DNA of 64,000 nt from Chara braunii (GCA_003427395.1 BFEA01000381.1:811476-875475), one strand, 5' to 3'. Counted from the stretch's first letter, positions 25,849-36,785 are shown. Made by a program: numbers and translations. The notes: generated by a model not told the origin, from the letters alone.

Positions 25849-26080
25849 GGGCATACTCCAGACCAGGACTTTATCGACTGAGCTCTGGATGTAATTCCGG
25901 TTATATACATCCAGGTTTGACTGTAATTGTGGCCAGATACCTCCAGGGAAGTCCTAACCATCGTCACCCGAATAGAACGCCCAGTCATTATACCTGTATT
26001 TTGAGCAACTTTGAGTCCAGATGCAGAGCATTAATTACCTTACGTTGTATTCGGTTGAAGACGGTAGTATGAGAATGCCC
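25849..26080. mobile_element. MITE of GGGCATACTC family containing a second MITE
   Basis: It begins GGGCATACTCCAGACCAGGA and ends TATGAGAATGCCC. The flanking trinucleotides GAA and TAA differ at one position. It is longer than its relatives (232 versus about 130 bp). The excess, about 25958-26070, matches the CACCCGAATAGAACGCCC / CGGTTGAAGACGGTAG element found alone at 31816-31930, so one MITE sits inside, or forms the tail of, another. Confidence 0.65.
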
Positions 26081-26605
26081 TAATTCAGATCAGGGTTTCG
26101 GGACTTTCTTAACAAGTATGCCCTTTAGTAATCAGGTTAGGGCTTGGCAATCAAGAGGGGGATGAGAGCGTTCCTAGCTCACGTGGATGTACATTGCCAC
26201 TCCAATCACTAATTAGTGTTTGCTGAGTACTAATTAGAGTGAATTATGGCTATCGATCGCTTATTCCTTCGCCACACCACTGACGAAACGAGGAACAATG
26301 GGAGTGCATCTTCCTGCTGAAGCCGGCAAGATACATTTGTATGAATAGTAACAAGGTTGAATACAGCCACTTTCTGTGGGAAGATTCACTCGCATTGTTT
26401 TTCATTTCGTGAGTGGTGTGGCAAGGCCCTTCCCACTCCTGTTCATTTGGGCCTTCCGCATTTGCATTATTTTTAATTTCTCTCTTCCTTTTTTTTTTTT
26501 TTTTTTTCTTAATTTGGCCTAATCAAATTTGGGCGGTTTCTCGATTCATGGTTTGTCATCCTTCGACAGGGATTATGCTATTTATTCTTCTCGGCGTTTC
26601 TCAAA

Positions 26606-26607
<2 letters not shown>

Positions 26608-26703
<96 letters not shown>
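26608..26703. repeat. Interrupted poly(T)
   Basis: T-runs broken only by a G (about 26640) and an AAA (about 26673). Confidence 0.95.
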
Positions 26704-26977
26704 GCGATGGATGGTTTCGTTAGTACTTTATTTAAGTTATTATTATTATTGCCATGTGTTTAAGAAAATGTGCAACGGCCTTGAGGAAGTTGAGGCTTTG
26801 TTATCCAACAGATCGGCCCTGGGTTAACTGAAGGGTATAGCTGTGCTCTTTCGAGTGCGTCAGGATTCGAACGCGGATCTGTTTATCAAGATTTCTTGGG
26901 TTTACCTCACCCTCTGTGCGCTCTGTTCATTATCTTGTCGAACACTTTGCTTTTTCCCTTGTTTCACTTGTCACTCA

Positions 26978-27113
26978 GGGCATGCTCTCACACTAGGACT
27001 TTTTCGACTGAGATGTAGACGATGTTGCTCTCAGATGCATCCCGGTCTTCCCGTAATTGCAGTCCGATTCATTTAGGAAGTGCTCTTGTGAGTTTGCTCT
27101 TGTGAGTCTGCCC
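26978..27113. mobile_element. MITE, GGGCATGCTC family, TSD TCA
   Basis: Left end GGGCATGCTCTCACACTAGG, right end GTGAGTCTGCCC, flanked by TCA at 26975-26977 and 27114-27116. It belongs to the same family as 23565-23692. Confidence 0.78.
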
Positions 27114-27221
27114 TCAGTTGAGACTCTAGAAACTTCAAGTCTTGGATAACTCACCGTCCTGGAGTCGCGGGGAGAGGCATAGGAGCCGATCACATTTGTG
27201 TTGCCATTACTTTGGCCACAG

Positions 27222-27261
<40 letters not shown>
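27222..27261. repeat. (GA)n microsatellite
   Basis: About 17 GA units. Confidence 0.95.
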
Positions 27262-27264
<3 letters not shown>

Positions 27265-27479
27265 CCGCTTGGTTAGCGGCTGTCACAAAGGGATCCCGGT
27301 AGGAGATAGGGGGACCAAGAGGGGGGGCTGGGGGGGAGAAGGGGAGGCGGAAAGGTCCTGAAGCGGGTGTGGATAAACCCTTGCAACAGGGAAAAGAGGG
27401 TGGAGCGAGACGTGAAGGGGAGGTGGGAAAGTCGGCGAAATTGCCAGAGAGGGGCGAATGGTGGGAACTGTAGGTAAGT

Positions 27480-28160
27480 AGAGAGATTGCAGAATGATCG
27501 ATGTTTTGTGGAGGTTTCATTCAATGACATTTTCTGCTTGCTTATTCCTCTTATTGCAAGGAGGGTGGGGATATCGAGTATGTGTGTGGATCTCCCCTTC
27601 CTTATTCTCCTATTACAAGAGGGGAAGAATGATTGATCATTTATGTAGATTTCATTTTTCCTTTCTTATTCGCCCGATTACAAAGAGGACCGTATAATGA
27701 TCGTCAATAGGTCGCCGAATCATCGCCGAATCATCGATCATCTATGTAGAACTCGTTCATTTTATTTTCTGCGTCCTTTCTCCTCCTAATATAAGGACGG
27801 TGGCAATCAATGATCGAGCATGTACGTAGATCTCTCTCTCCTTCCTTAACCTCTGTTAATACAAGAGGGAAGAATGACTGGTCATGTATGTAGATTTCAT
27901 ATCTCCTTCCTTAGTCCCCCCCTATTACAAAGAGGGATGAGTGATCGCCGAATAATTGATGATGTATGGAAATTTCATTAATTTTCTGCTTCTTCATCCT
28001 TCCTATTAGGAGGGGGGGGGAAATGATCGATCATGCACGTAGAGTTCTCCTTTCTTACTACTCGTATTACACGAGGTCAAAATGAAAAAAAAGAAAAAAA
28101 AGAAAAAGAAAAAAAAGATCGGTCATGTATGTAGAATACTTCTCTCTCGTTCCTTAGTCT
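27480..28160. repeat. Minisatellite, diverged ~80-120 bp units
   Basis: About seven units, each with a GATCGATCATG-like start, a GTAGATTTC/GTAGATCTC phrase, pyrimidine-rich sequence and a CCTATTACAAGAGGG-like end. Examples begin near 27493, 27629, 27738, 27812, 27873, 27958 and 28025. The end motif itself forms a short hairpin (CCTC...GAGG). A-rich sequence at 28085-28118 interrupts the last unit. Confidence 0.6.
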
Positions 28161-28250
28161 GAGCGTAAAACAATTACGTCCAGACCTGGATGAATCTGAC
28201 CGCAATCACGTCCAGAGCCGAGTAGAAGAAGTCCTAGTGTCAGTATGCCC
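28161..28250. mobile_element. MITE remnant, GGGCATACTC family
   Basis: The right part is clear: CTGGATGAATCTGACCGCAA, AGTCCTAGTGTCAGTATGCC. The left terminus has been lost. Confidence 0.5.
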
Positions 28251-28794
28251 TTATCCCCCCCCTCTGTTGTAAAGAGGTAGATAAATCGGATGCGGAAGGA
28301 GGGGCTCTTGCGCCCTGTTTGCTTTTTTGTTAGTGCAGGCTAAAAAGAAGAGGAGAGAGGAGGAGGAGAGAGGAGAGGGAAACACATCAAGATTAATAGC
28401 GTGGACATGCTACATTCCACAGGACGAGGCGAGAGAGGACCGAAACGATGAAGAATGAGACGGTGCGGATGCGCACTTGCTGCATCCGCAGGGTTCGCAG
28501 GAAGGGCTTCCTCGTTTCTGTTTTTTTTTTTCTTTTTTTTTTTTTTGTGTGTGTGTGGAGGTACGAGCTGTACAATGAAGTATTTGGGAATGTCAATGTC
28601 CATGACAAGCGACATGACATGATGAATCCATTGAAATTGTCCTCCTCTTCCTGGTTTCTTCGCTCTCATTTTCTTTTTTTTTTTTCTTTCTTTTATGACA
28701 TGGGAACGAAAAAGGTGATGAAGGCGACATCATGTCATCAGGAAGCATATTTTGTATTTACTGTATTTACTCACATATCGTCGTGGAGAAGTGC

Positions 28795-28910
28795 GGGGTG
28801 AACCAGAGGAGAGGCAGAGAAGGAGAAGAGGACAAAAGACGAGGGGTTGTGACAGGCAGTTCCCTAGGTAGTTTCAGCGTCTCATCAGGAGGCTATATAT
28901 ATATATACGT
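28795..28910. mobile_element. Fragment of fold-back family (GACAACAAACGAGGG type)
   Basis: It contains GAGAAGAGGACAAAAGACGA, GGGGTTGTGACAGGCAGTT and an AT run. These are the components of the fold-back element at 29163-29397. Confidence 0.45.
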
Positions 28911-29162
28911 TTCCCCTTTCTGTATTATTTGGCTGTTCCCTTCCTCTTTTCTTTGCCTCTTTGCCTTCTGGCTGTGTGCAAGTGGGTCGATATGACACAC
29001 GGGGGTGGGGGCAGCCGCCGCTCAACCTACATCCACGTGGGCGGCCTTGTACACAAGAGGTTCTGAACAGGGGGAGTTGTAAGGAAGAAGATAAGAAATG
29101 AACTGATATCTTTTTTGTTTTCCTTTGTTTTTTTCGCTTTTGCGCTCTGATATTTATGTGAT

Positions 29163-29397
29163 GATATATATAATATATATATATATCGTCACAAACAGAA
29201 CTGCCCGGTAAACCGTAGGCGGAGAGAGAGAAGAGGACAACAAACGAGGGATGTTTCAGCCTCCTCCTCATGATGAGTAGGGAGGTGAACCTCCAACGAA
29301 ACAGTTTGTCACAGCCCCCCCCTCGTTTGTTGTCCTCTTCTCCTTCTCCCTCCCTCTCTGCCCACTCTATACCGGGCAGCTCTGTTCGACGATATAT
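29163..29397. mobile_element. Fold-back element with ~70-bp inverted arms
   Basis: The left arm holds ATATCGTCACAAACAGAACT, GCCCGGTA and AGAAGAGGACAACAAACGAG. The right arm holds their complements, CTCGTTTGTTGTCCTCTTCT and ACCGGGCAGCTCTGTTCGAC, then GATATATG. AT dinucleotide runs flank both ends, as in the copy at 35310-35413, which suggests insertion into TA repeats. It is non-coding and non-autonomous. Confidence 0.65.
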
Positions 29398-29429
29398 GTG
29401 TGTATATTTTGTTCTAGGCTACTCCCTTC

Positions 29430-29700
29430 CTGCCCTATCGAACGTACCGTCATTTTAGCTGTATCGAGGGCAACTCTCCGTCTAGGTACATCTACAATAA
29501 CCGTACCTTTGCTCGAAACAGCAAGCTAGAAGCGAACGTCAACAATCCCCCAAGACCGCAGCCCCCCCAACCCAACCGATCTACAGGATCAATGTATACT
29601 ACATTTTATACTAGCGTCATTCTAGCTGTATTGAGGGCGACTTTCAGTCTAGATACAGCGATAATAACCGTGCGTTCTATTTGGGTGAAGACGGGTAGTT
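29430..29700. repeat. Two diverged copies of a ~165-bp repeat
   Basis: Copies begin near 29447 (CGTCATTTTAGCTGTATCGA) and 29615 (CGTCATTCTAGCTGTATTGA). Both continue with GGGCGACTTTCAGTCTAG-like sequence, an ATAACCGT phrase, CAGCAAGCT and CATCAACAAC. The second ends in TTCTATTTGGGTGAAGACGG, linking it to the MITE at 31816-31930. Confidence 0.55.
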
Positions 29701-29740
29701 GCCCGAAGCAGCAAGCTCTAAGACAACATCAACAACCCCC

Positions 29741-29797
29741 CACCAGCGAGCCCCCCCCGCCCCCCCCCCCCTCTTCCCCCCCCCTTCCCCCCCCCAC
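29741..29797. repeat. Poly(C)-rich tract
   Basis: C-runs of 8-11 separated by single G or short T interruptions. It would be poly-Pro or poly-Gly in the overlapping open frames, which are not credible genes. Confidence 0.9.
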
Positions 29798-30436
29798 TGT
29801 ACCTTATTTAAAGGATCGACGATAAATTTATTTACCATTACTATTATTTTTATTGTATTACTTTTGACCATGCTAATTTTCTCTGTGTCGTTTCATTTTT
29901 TTATTTTAATTTTTTTTTTAATTTTTTTTTTTTTTACGGATGTCCCGAAGGACTGACGATGAATTTATGTCTCACCCTATTTCTTAATTCTCCTCTCCTC
30001 TCATTTCGCCCTCAAGGCTTCCTGTCACTGCCAATCCGCTTTCGTGGCCAATCGCTCCTGTATGAACGTTATTGCCTCATCCGTTTCATATACATGACCT
30101 GATAAGAAGAACATGAGAATAAAATATTGCCTCATCTGGTTCATAATAATCAGATCCGAAAAAGATGAGAAGAAGATAAGAAGGAGATAAGATAAAGATG
30201 AGAAGAAGCTAAGGATAAGAAGCAGGTTAGATAACAAGAAAGACCACGGCCACACCTTTCTTTCCACCCAAGGTGGGAAAGAACAGCTGCTAAGAACTGT
30301 TCGATCAACTTCGATGACTGTTTCCTCCCCCCCCTCATCCGTGCTCTGCCAAAAAACTGTTCTGGAGGTCGCGCAGACTAAACGACTTTATTGACAGATA
30401 TGGCCGTAGTTATATAGAGATGCTGCTACAAAAGGT

Positions 30437-30445
30437 GTGTGTGTG

Positions 30446-30511
<66 letters not shown>
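30437..30511. repeat. (GT)n microsatellite
   Basis: About 37 GT units with one C and one extra T interruption. Confidence 0.96.
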
Positions 30512-30512
<1 letters not shown>

Positions 30513-30765
30513 CCTGAACGACCTTTTCACGCATCCCCCTTCCACCACCTTATTCGATGGAGCCGTCAAACGGAGGGTCTGATCACGCTCTTCCTCGCGT
30601 TCACATGCGACTTCTCTTTCTTTCTTTCTGTTTTTTTTTTTCGTTTTTTTCCTTTTTTTTCCTTTTTTTTTCCTAGCACATCTAAGTCCTAACCAGTTTC
30701 CTTTGCACGCCGCTTGGGTCTGTACCACAGCCTTTGGAAACTGGTTCGGACTTGAGCGAGGAAGA

Positions 30766-30965
30766 AAAGCTGTGGGACAGTGTGGGACAGACCCAAGCGT
30801 GTGTGGGACAGACCCAAGCATGTGGGACAGACCCCTCCGTGAATGACTTTCTTCGACTTCTCACACCACCCCCTGTGGGACAGACCCAAGCGTGTGGGAC
30901 AGAGCCAAGCGTGGGACAGAGCCAAGCGTGTGGGACAGACCCCTCCGTGAATGACTTTCTTTGAC
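30766..30965. repeat. Minisatellite GTGGGACAGACCCAAGC with ~105-bp higher-order duplication
   Basis: A 17-20 bp unit (GTGGGACAGACCCAAGCGT and variants) occurs about eight times. A larger block ending CCTCCGTGAATGACTTTCTT (continuing CGACTTCTCAC) occurs twice (about 30830-30864 and 30929-30970). This gives the overlapping minus-strand frames a repeated, artefactual peptide. Confidence 0.85.
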
Positions 30966-31815
30966 TTCTCACGCGCCCCCCCCCGCCCCCTCCTCGGTGC
31001 CAGCATGGTTGCCTGCAAGGGGGGGTGAAAACGTGGATGGCTCCGGTTTGGCTGAATGCCATGGCGAGGAATACTTTGGTCGAGCAATTAGCGGCAGGAA
31101 AAAAAAGACACTCGCTTGCAATTCTCCCCTCCTGCTGTTTTCCTTTTTTCTTCAGTTTTAGGGTTTAGGGTTTTTGAAAGACGTGTTGTTGTCATCGATC
31201 CGTTGTTCCGCCCTGTGTGGTGATTTCACCTCACCTGTTCTCTTCTGGACTGTCTGGACAGAGTCTTGATGCTCTTGAATGTTGCTTGGCTGAATGTAGC
31301 TGCATGACACACTTATATGCATAACCATTAGCAAACAGATCATGGGTTCGAGTCCTGGAAGAACTCGTAAGTTTGAATACAAGAAGTAAATTGAGAGTTG
31401 TGGGAAAAGAACAAAATCACATTCCCTTAGTATAGTCGCTCATTCTACGAGAACCTGTATGAACAAAGGGAGTATGTAGTAGTAATGACACACCTCACTC
31501 TGAAATGGACCCCTTCACCTGCTCCCCCCCCCTCCCCCAACCTCCCAACACACCCACACCCACACCCACCCACCCCTCTTAAATTATTCCAAATAGTGAT
31601 CTCTGTTGTTTGCCTGGTGCTCTGGCATCCAAATCGTCATCCACATGGTGTCTGTCTGATTATCTAATAGCCGCTTATTGCTAACTCATCTTTTTTCTTG
31701 TTAATGCCAACTCAGCATTAGATAATGCCAACTCAGCAGCTAGATGCCAACTGTCAGCTCGGCAGTGGGGACAAGGCAATCATTTTTTGCATAGGAGAAG
31801 CGTGTATCTGAAGAA

Positions 31816-31930
31816 CTACCGTCGTGCATCACCCGAATAGAACGCCCGGTCATTATGGCTGTATTTGGGCCAACTTGCAGACTGGATGCAGCGACAATGA
31901 CCGGGCATTTTATTCGGGTGAAGACGGTAG
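31816..31930. mobile_element. 115-bp MITE, CTACCGTC termini
   Basis: Left CTACCGTCGTGCATCACCCG, right CGGGTGAAGACGGTAG. Longer internal complementarity (GAATAGAACGCCCGGTCATT against AATGACCGGGCATTTTATTC) makes the whole element a near-complete hairpin. A copy lies inside 25849-26080. Confidence 0.7.
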
Positions 31931-33037
31931 TGCAGGCATTGTCCAGTTGCACTTTGGGATGAGATTACGAGGTGGGTATATGCAATTATTAACAATTTCG
32001 TACAGACTGAGCAATAATTTGTGACCTGTCTGGACTCCGAAGCACATGCGATGCCTTAGGATGAGTAGTGACAATAGTAGTGGAGAGGTCCGAGTGTGCA
32101 TGGTGCTTTTTATCCTTAGGAGGTTGGAGGCATTCACTTGAGTCCTTGACGGTTATGTGCTGCATTCCTTTAGGAGGTTGGGAACGAAATGCCTTTTACG
32201 TGATTGACAAAAAACGAAAGGTGCAATGACATGCACGGTTTCAGACTGCGAAATCTGGATTTTCTGAGGAAAGTGGCTATCTTCAATCTGTCTGCTGTGA
32301 TTTCCATATCTGAGACCATTTTGCTGACCTGCGGATGGTGTGTGTATGCTGTGTGTGTGCTTGTATGTGCCTAAGCCTGTGTCACTGAGTTAGCTGCGCT
32401 TTGCATGCCTCGGGCAGGTATAACTTAGAGGTAGGTGTAGACACGATGACAGACCCATAATTTGGTGACAGAGGGATCACAGGAAACTGTCGAGTGCCAG
32501 GGTAGCTGTGGAATTTGATGTGTACCCGACTGGCCTTTGTCAGCAATTCGGGTAGTCCTGATTGATATGTCAGGGTAGCTGTAGAATTTTAGGGACCACC
32601 GGAAGATATTCAGCCTGCCTGGAACTTAGAGATAGGTGTAGACATGAGGACAGACCCACAGTGATGGCCAAAGACCCTACCAATACCGACTGGGGGGGAA
32701 AGGAAGCCAGCTGTATCACTTGGTTGGCAGTAAGTGTGCCCAGGCGGCCAGTGACAATTGCACCCAGGACCTCCTGAATGCCAAGTGCGTGCATAACCAA
32801 CCAGGCCAGGCTGCTTCTCTCCACCCCTATTACTTCGTTACATACTTGCACGCAGACGGACCGGACGAGCGTCCGGTCTGGTCCGCTTTGCCACGTGTGG
32901 CACCCTCCCCCTGAACCGGACAGACCCGGACCGGACAGGGGCGTTTTTTTTTTTTGGGGGGGGGGGGGTGGGGGGGGGCGTAACTGGTTGTCGGGTGCAC
33001 ATTCGTGCGCCGCGCGGGTCCGGCCCGACGGCCCGGA
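31931..33037. other. No supported gene
   Basis: Two related phrases, GGGTAGCTGT followed by GAATTT and a CTTAGAGATAGGTGTAGACA segment (near 32410-32520 and 32570-32650), show a diverged duplication of about 155-200 bp. A GC-rich hairpin of GGACCGGACGAGCGTCCGG type lies at about 32857-32885, and a G-run at 32956-32978. No coding content is recognised. Confidence 0.4.
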
Positions 33038-33321
33038 CGGCGTCCGCTTGCAAGTATGCTTTGTTATGCTTTATTTTCTGAACGAAAATGGTGTTCTTTC
33101 TTTTAATGAAAAAAGATACCATGTGAGGCATTGTTTCTCTCTGTCCCTTCACAAACACACACTCTGAGAGACAGAGAGAGAGACGTGCGGAACCGCCTGG
33201 ACGGCGTCCGCTTGCAAGTATGCTTTGTTATGATTTATTTTCTGAACTAAAATGTTGTACTTTCTTTTAATGCAAGAAGATACCTTGTGAGGCATTGTTT
33301 CTTTTTGTCCCTTCACAAACA
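33038..33321. repeat. Tandem duplication, ~164-bp spacing
   Basis: GACGGCGTCCGCTTGCAAGT begins at about 33038 and again at about 33202. Both copies continue for about 120 bp through ATGCTTTGTTATG, TTTCTTTTAATG and GAGGCATTGTTTCT to CCCTTCACAAACACA. Few substitutions suggest a recent event. Confidence 0.85.
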
Positions 33322-33329
33322 CAGTCTGT

Positions 33330-33331
<2 letters not shown>

Positions 33332-33388
<57 letters not shown>
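33332..33388. repeat. CG/GA microsatellite
   Basis: A GCGCGC run followed by about 22 GA units. Flanks are shared with the array at 1184-1320. Confidence 0.95.
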
Positions 33389-33391
<3 letters not shown>

Positions 33392-34188
33392 TATCACGAC
33401 TGTTCATTTATGAAACTGCAACGAATGTTCATTTAGTGTGCAAAAAGCAGGACATAAACATAACAATAAGGAGCAGGGCATTCTTTTTGCCTGTGGTTTT
33501 GATCGTTACGGGTTTGTTTGCGGAGAACTAACATTTGAAAGTGTACGTCTCTTGCATCACTATATCAAAGAAAGCTGCAGCTGAAAACATGATTTTTACC
33601 CTCTCTAGCCATCCTATTCTACATGGAAGGAATTTCATTGGAGTTACCCTACAGAATTGTGATGGGAACCGTATGCCGCCTTTGGGTAAAGGCATTCAAC
33701 ATTTTCTCTATTGCATCTGTTGGGTTGAGGGTATGAAGTGTATTGATGTGGCGGCATATAAGGAATTTTGCAATGTTTAGATTGAGCAAGAAATTCATCT
33801 CTTTTTTGTTAAAAACAAATGAGTAGATGAAATGGTGTATTATATTATACGCCTCAAGCAGTAAGAAAGCCAGGTGCTGTGAAAAGCTGGTCACGGAGAC
33901 TGGGTGCAGAAAACCAGGTGTGAAAAGCCGGTTACAGAGATTGTGTGCGTTTTGAAGCCAAATGTGGATCGTGATGGAGTAGGGCAATATCATGGAGAGA
34001 GTAGGCATGTTTTGAAACAAGATGTTGGAAAAAAAGAACTGCGTGAAAGTAAATAAATGCTAATATATTTGCCCCCAAAACCTAAATGTGATGTGGACTG
34101 CATGCGAGCATACGAACACTAGAAAGCATACTAAGTCTTGCGATTGCGTTGCGTGCGGCGAAGTCCAGTGTGCTGTACAGGGTCCGGT
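33389..34188. other. No supported gene
   Basis: Overlapping frames on both strands (plus 33535-33780, minus 33649-34020) each look weakly protein-like, but neither has a recognisable domain or start context. At most one could be real. Confidence 0.35.
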
Positions 34189-34254
34189 CCGGTCATCACA
34201 CTCTAGGACTTTCCTATTCGCCGTATAGGCCCGTGCCTGCAGTGTGATGACCGG
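34189..34254. repeat. Short inverted repeat CCGGTCATCACACT
   Basis: A perfect 14-bp inverted repeat (34189-34202 and 34241-34254). The interior begins CTAGGACTTT, like the subterminal sequence of the GGGCATACTC MITE family, so it may be a shortened relative. Confidence 0.6.
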
Positions 34255-34359
34255 TGCGGCAGTCTCCCATCGAGTGCGGCTTCACTGTGCTGAGAGGTCC
34301 GCTCACTCATTCCGATGGGTCGTTCCTGAGCATATATATATATATATATATAAACATCG

Positions 34360-35296
34360 AATTCATGAAAACCTAACAAAACGACAAAACCTAACATTTT
34401 TAATAGAATGAAAAAGTACGACATCAAACTGTTACTTTTGACACATAAAAGATAATATTTTTAACTGTCCCGATAAAGGATGCAAAAAAACGGGCAAAAA
34501 GTCTAGCAATTCTTAAAATATGCAAGAAAATCATTTTTAGCAAAGAGCGTGTTATAAGACTATAAATTGTTCCTAGTAGATTGACAAAAAACAGAGCGTA
34601 AACAAGACCTTTAAAAACTCGAAATATGTATAAAAAAAAAAACAGTTTTAGTGAATACTCATTTATAAAACTATAAGTCTATGAGTCATTTTCAGTACTT
34701 GGTAAGAACCAAAATCTGTGAAAACTAATTTATAGATCTATAAATCATATAAGTCATTTTTTGAGCCTACTGTAAAACCCTTGTCAAAAAATATATATTA
34801 TGTAAAAGACGAATTCAAACAACTTTTGCCGCAGAAACATCTTCAAATTCTTAACCAACCACGGTTTAAAATTAAGAAATGATAAAATATTTTAATAAAA
34901 AATAATATATTCGTCTATGTATGAGAGAACATATTCAAGCGAACGTATTTGCGAAAAGGACAACATATGGCGTGTTTGGGAGACCCTCCAATACGTTCAT
35001 CGTGTTGCATACCTTTTAGAACTATACATATGATTTTTTTAGATAAAGAAAAAAATGGAATATTTTGGTTCATGAAGAAACATTGTTTTGGAAGGTAGTG
35101 ATTTTCTGTAAAAAAACCTGCTTTTCTCCTCACCACTTCGAGTGGTTGTGAACAAATAGTTTTTTATTTTATTTTTTGCGGATCTTTAACTTCACCTAGA
35201 ATTTTGTTGATGTAGGAGGCCTTAAAAACGTACAATGAGAATCTTTGAAAATTTTCGTGCAAACGTAACAATTTGTTTTGTTAGGTTTTCACTAAT
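34360..35296. mobile_element. ~940-bp non-autonomous TIR element, copy 2
   Basis: Left end GAATTCATGAAAACCTAACA, right end TTGTTAGGTTTTCACTAATC. It is collinear with 7501-8456 throughout (shared phrases include ATTCAAACAACTTTTGCC and TCCTCACCACTTC). It is inserted next to an AT microsatellite. The terminal repeats have more mismatches than copy 1. Confidence 0.8.
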
Positions 35297-35309
35297 CCTA
35301 TATAAATAA

Positions 35310-35413
35310 ATATATATATATATATATGTTTGCCACAGCCCCTCGCTTGTTGTCCTCTTCTCCCTGTCTGCCTACGGTTTACCGGGCATCTCTATTTGAT
35401 ATATATATATATG
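35310..35413. mobile_element. Fold-back family member
   Basis: AT runs on both sides. The interior is ACAGCCCCTCGCTTGTTGTC, CTCTTCTCCC, then GTTTACCGGGCATCTCTATT. It matches one arm of 29163-29397 in inverse order. Confidence 0.55.
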
Positions 35414-35856
35414 TAACAAGGTATTCATGAAAAGTGGAGTTGAAAAATTGTCCAGTTTGACAAATGTGGAAGTACTTTTTTTTGAAAAAATAATTTTCTG
35501 CCGGCCAATATAGCTGAAATAATTTGCTGATTTTTTCTTCTTAAAGTAATAATTATTTTAAAATTCGAAAATGCCATGCAGCAGAGGCTTTTAAGAAAAC
35601 ATACCTTTCACCAACTCCACTTTGTTTTAAGCTCTGCACTTGAAGTTTCTACTCGTCTCACTATATGTATCTGGTCTCTTAAATCAGACACTAGGATTTT
35701 TTGGCACAAGTGGTATAATTCCAAACAATGGACATGAGTGGCTAGAGGAGGAGCTACTAGAGGGAGGTGCGCATAATACTGTGCCTCGTGCTGAACCTCC
35801 CCCTCATTTTGTTCCGGGGCGATCGACAGATGGATGGATAGAAAGACAGATAGATA

Positions 35857-35878
35857 GGGCGTCGTTCGACACTCCTCG
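35857..35878 (+). repeat. Left TIR of outer element
   Basis: GGGCGTCGTTCGACACTCCT followed by CG. It pairs with 60913-60934. Confidence 0.75.
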
Positions 35879-36060
35879 GGGACGCGATTCCGAGGATTCC
35901 TTTGTCGTTCCACTTGTCCTCGGAGCCGATTTTCGGAACAGAAATGTGAAAACACTTCGAGGATAAATCCTTGGGCTCCGAGGATTTCCCAGCCAAATCG
36001 TCCTCGGCTTAAAGGGACCTCGCGAGGTCCTTTGGAGCCCGAGGATCCGGGATTATCGGG
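35879..36060. repeat. Subterminal CCGAGGA/TCCTCGG repeats, left end
   Basis: CCGAGGATT, TCCTCGGAG, TCGAGGAT, CCGAGGATTT, TCCTCGGCTT and CCGAGGATCC occur within about 170 bp. The right end (60805-60912) has the same heptamer several times. Clustered subterminal motifs are typical transposase-binding sites in TIR transposons; that role is inference. Confidence 0.6.
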
Positions 36061-36602
36061 GTATCGCCAGCGAGTTCGGAAGGAAAGATGGAGGTCGAAG
36101 GTGGTCCAGTGGTGGTCCATCGGTCGGGAGACGGACATCGCAGGCCGTCCTCGTCCAAAACGTCCACCAACGCCTCGTCGTTTTACCGTTGGCGGTGATT
36201 GGCGGTACGACCCTGTCGCTTCGTCAGGCGGGCCCACGGTGGTGTCGTGGCGAGCATCGGACATCTTCGGCCGGCTCCTGGAGGGGTCCTAGCGTTCCCG
36301 CGGGCTTTCCAACGTCGAAAATACGGATTTTGTAAGCGTCCTCCCCCAGTCGGTGCTTGCAGCAATTTCGTATATTGGCGTCTTCCCTCTTGCAACGTGT
36401 GTCTGCGGTGGTCTCGATTGTGACAGCGCAAGCGCGTGTTCTGTCTCGGCTGCCCTGTTGTTCATGGCTGACCCGTACCGCAGGCTGCCTTTGCTGCTGC
36501 TCATCGCTGTGCTGCTGCTGTCCGTTGTCGTCTTTCATGTGTTTCCTCGGTCGCGTCCCTGGGAAGAAACAGACGCGGCGAACGTTGAAGAATGCCAGGA
36601 AG

Positions 36603-36785
36603 ATGGAGAAGCTACACACGAAGACCACAATGTCCGTAGGGGCAGGGGGGTCGTCACGTCAGCATTGCAGCAGTGCGGAAGGCGGCAGGCGACCGTACGA
36701 CCCAACGTTGTACAACCACCTGCCATCCCACGAGATTCCGTTGCCTCCGAGTGATGACGACGGCGACGACCCCCGATCCACGGTT
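36603..36785 (+). pseudogene. Myb/SANT-like protein gene, 5' fragment
   Basis: A plus-strand frame from an ATG at 36603 (alternative ATG at 36630) runs through GRRPYDPTLYNHL and EIPLPPSDDDGDDPRSTV to the GGTT at which the giant element is inserted. Its last codon, GTT (36783-36785), is the Val of RSTV. Across the insertion the next codon is CCT at 58082, so the uninterrupted exon would read RSTV-PLGSGSTQ in frame. Sequence upstream of 36603 is also open, so the true start could be further 5' or in another exon. This piece cannot make a DNA-binding protein by itself because the Myb/SANT domain lies beyond the insertion. Confidence 0.75.
36782..36785. repeat. Target-site duplication GGTT, left
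   Basis: GGTT immediately outside the left TIR. It is repeated at 58078-58081 immediately outside the right TIR. The next base out differs (C versus T), so the duplication is 4 bp. Confidence 0.8.

Noticed and set aside
26850-26890. tRNA-like GGATTCGAACGC on the minus strand
   Set aside because: T-stem bases are not complementary; no A box.
31155-31175. TTTAGGGTTTAGGGTTTTT, telomere-like repeat
   Set aside because: Only two plant-type units; too short to indicate an internal telomere.
31320-31370. tRNA-like GGGTTCGAGTCCTGG
   Set aside because: T-stem does not pair and other arms are absent.
35608-36264. 218-codon minus-strand ORF
   Set aside because: It crosses the left TIR and subterminal repeats of the outer element; composition follows the GC-rich repeats and nothing is recognisable.
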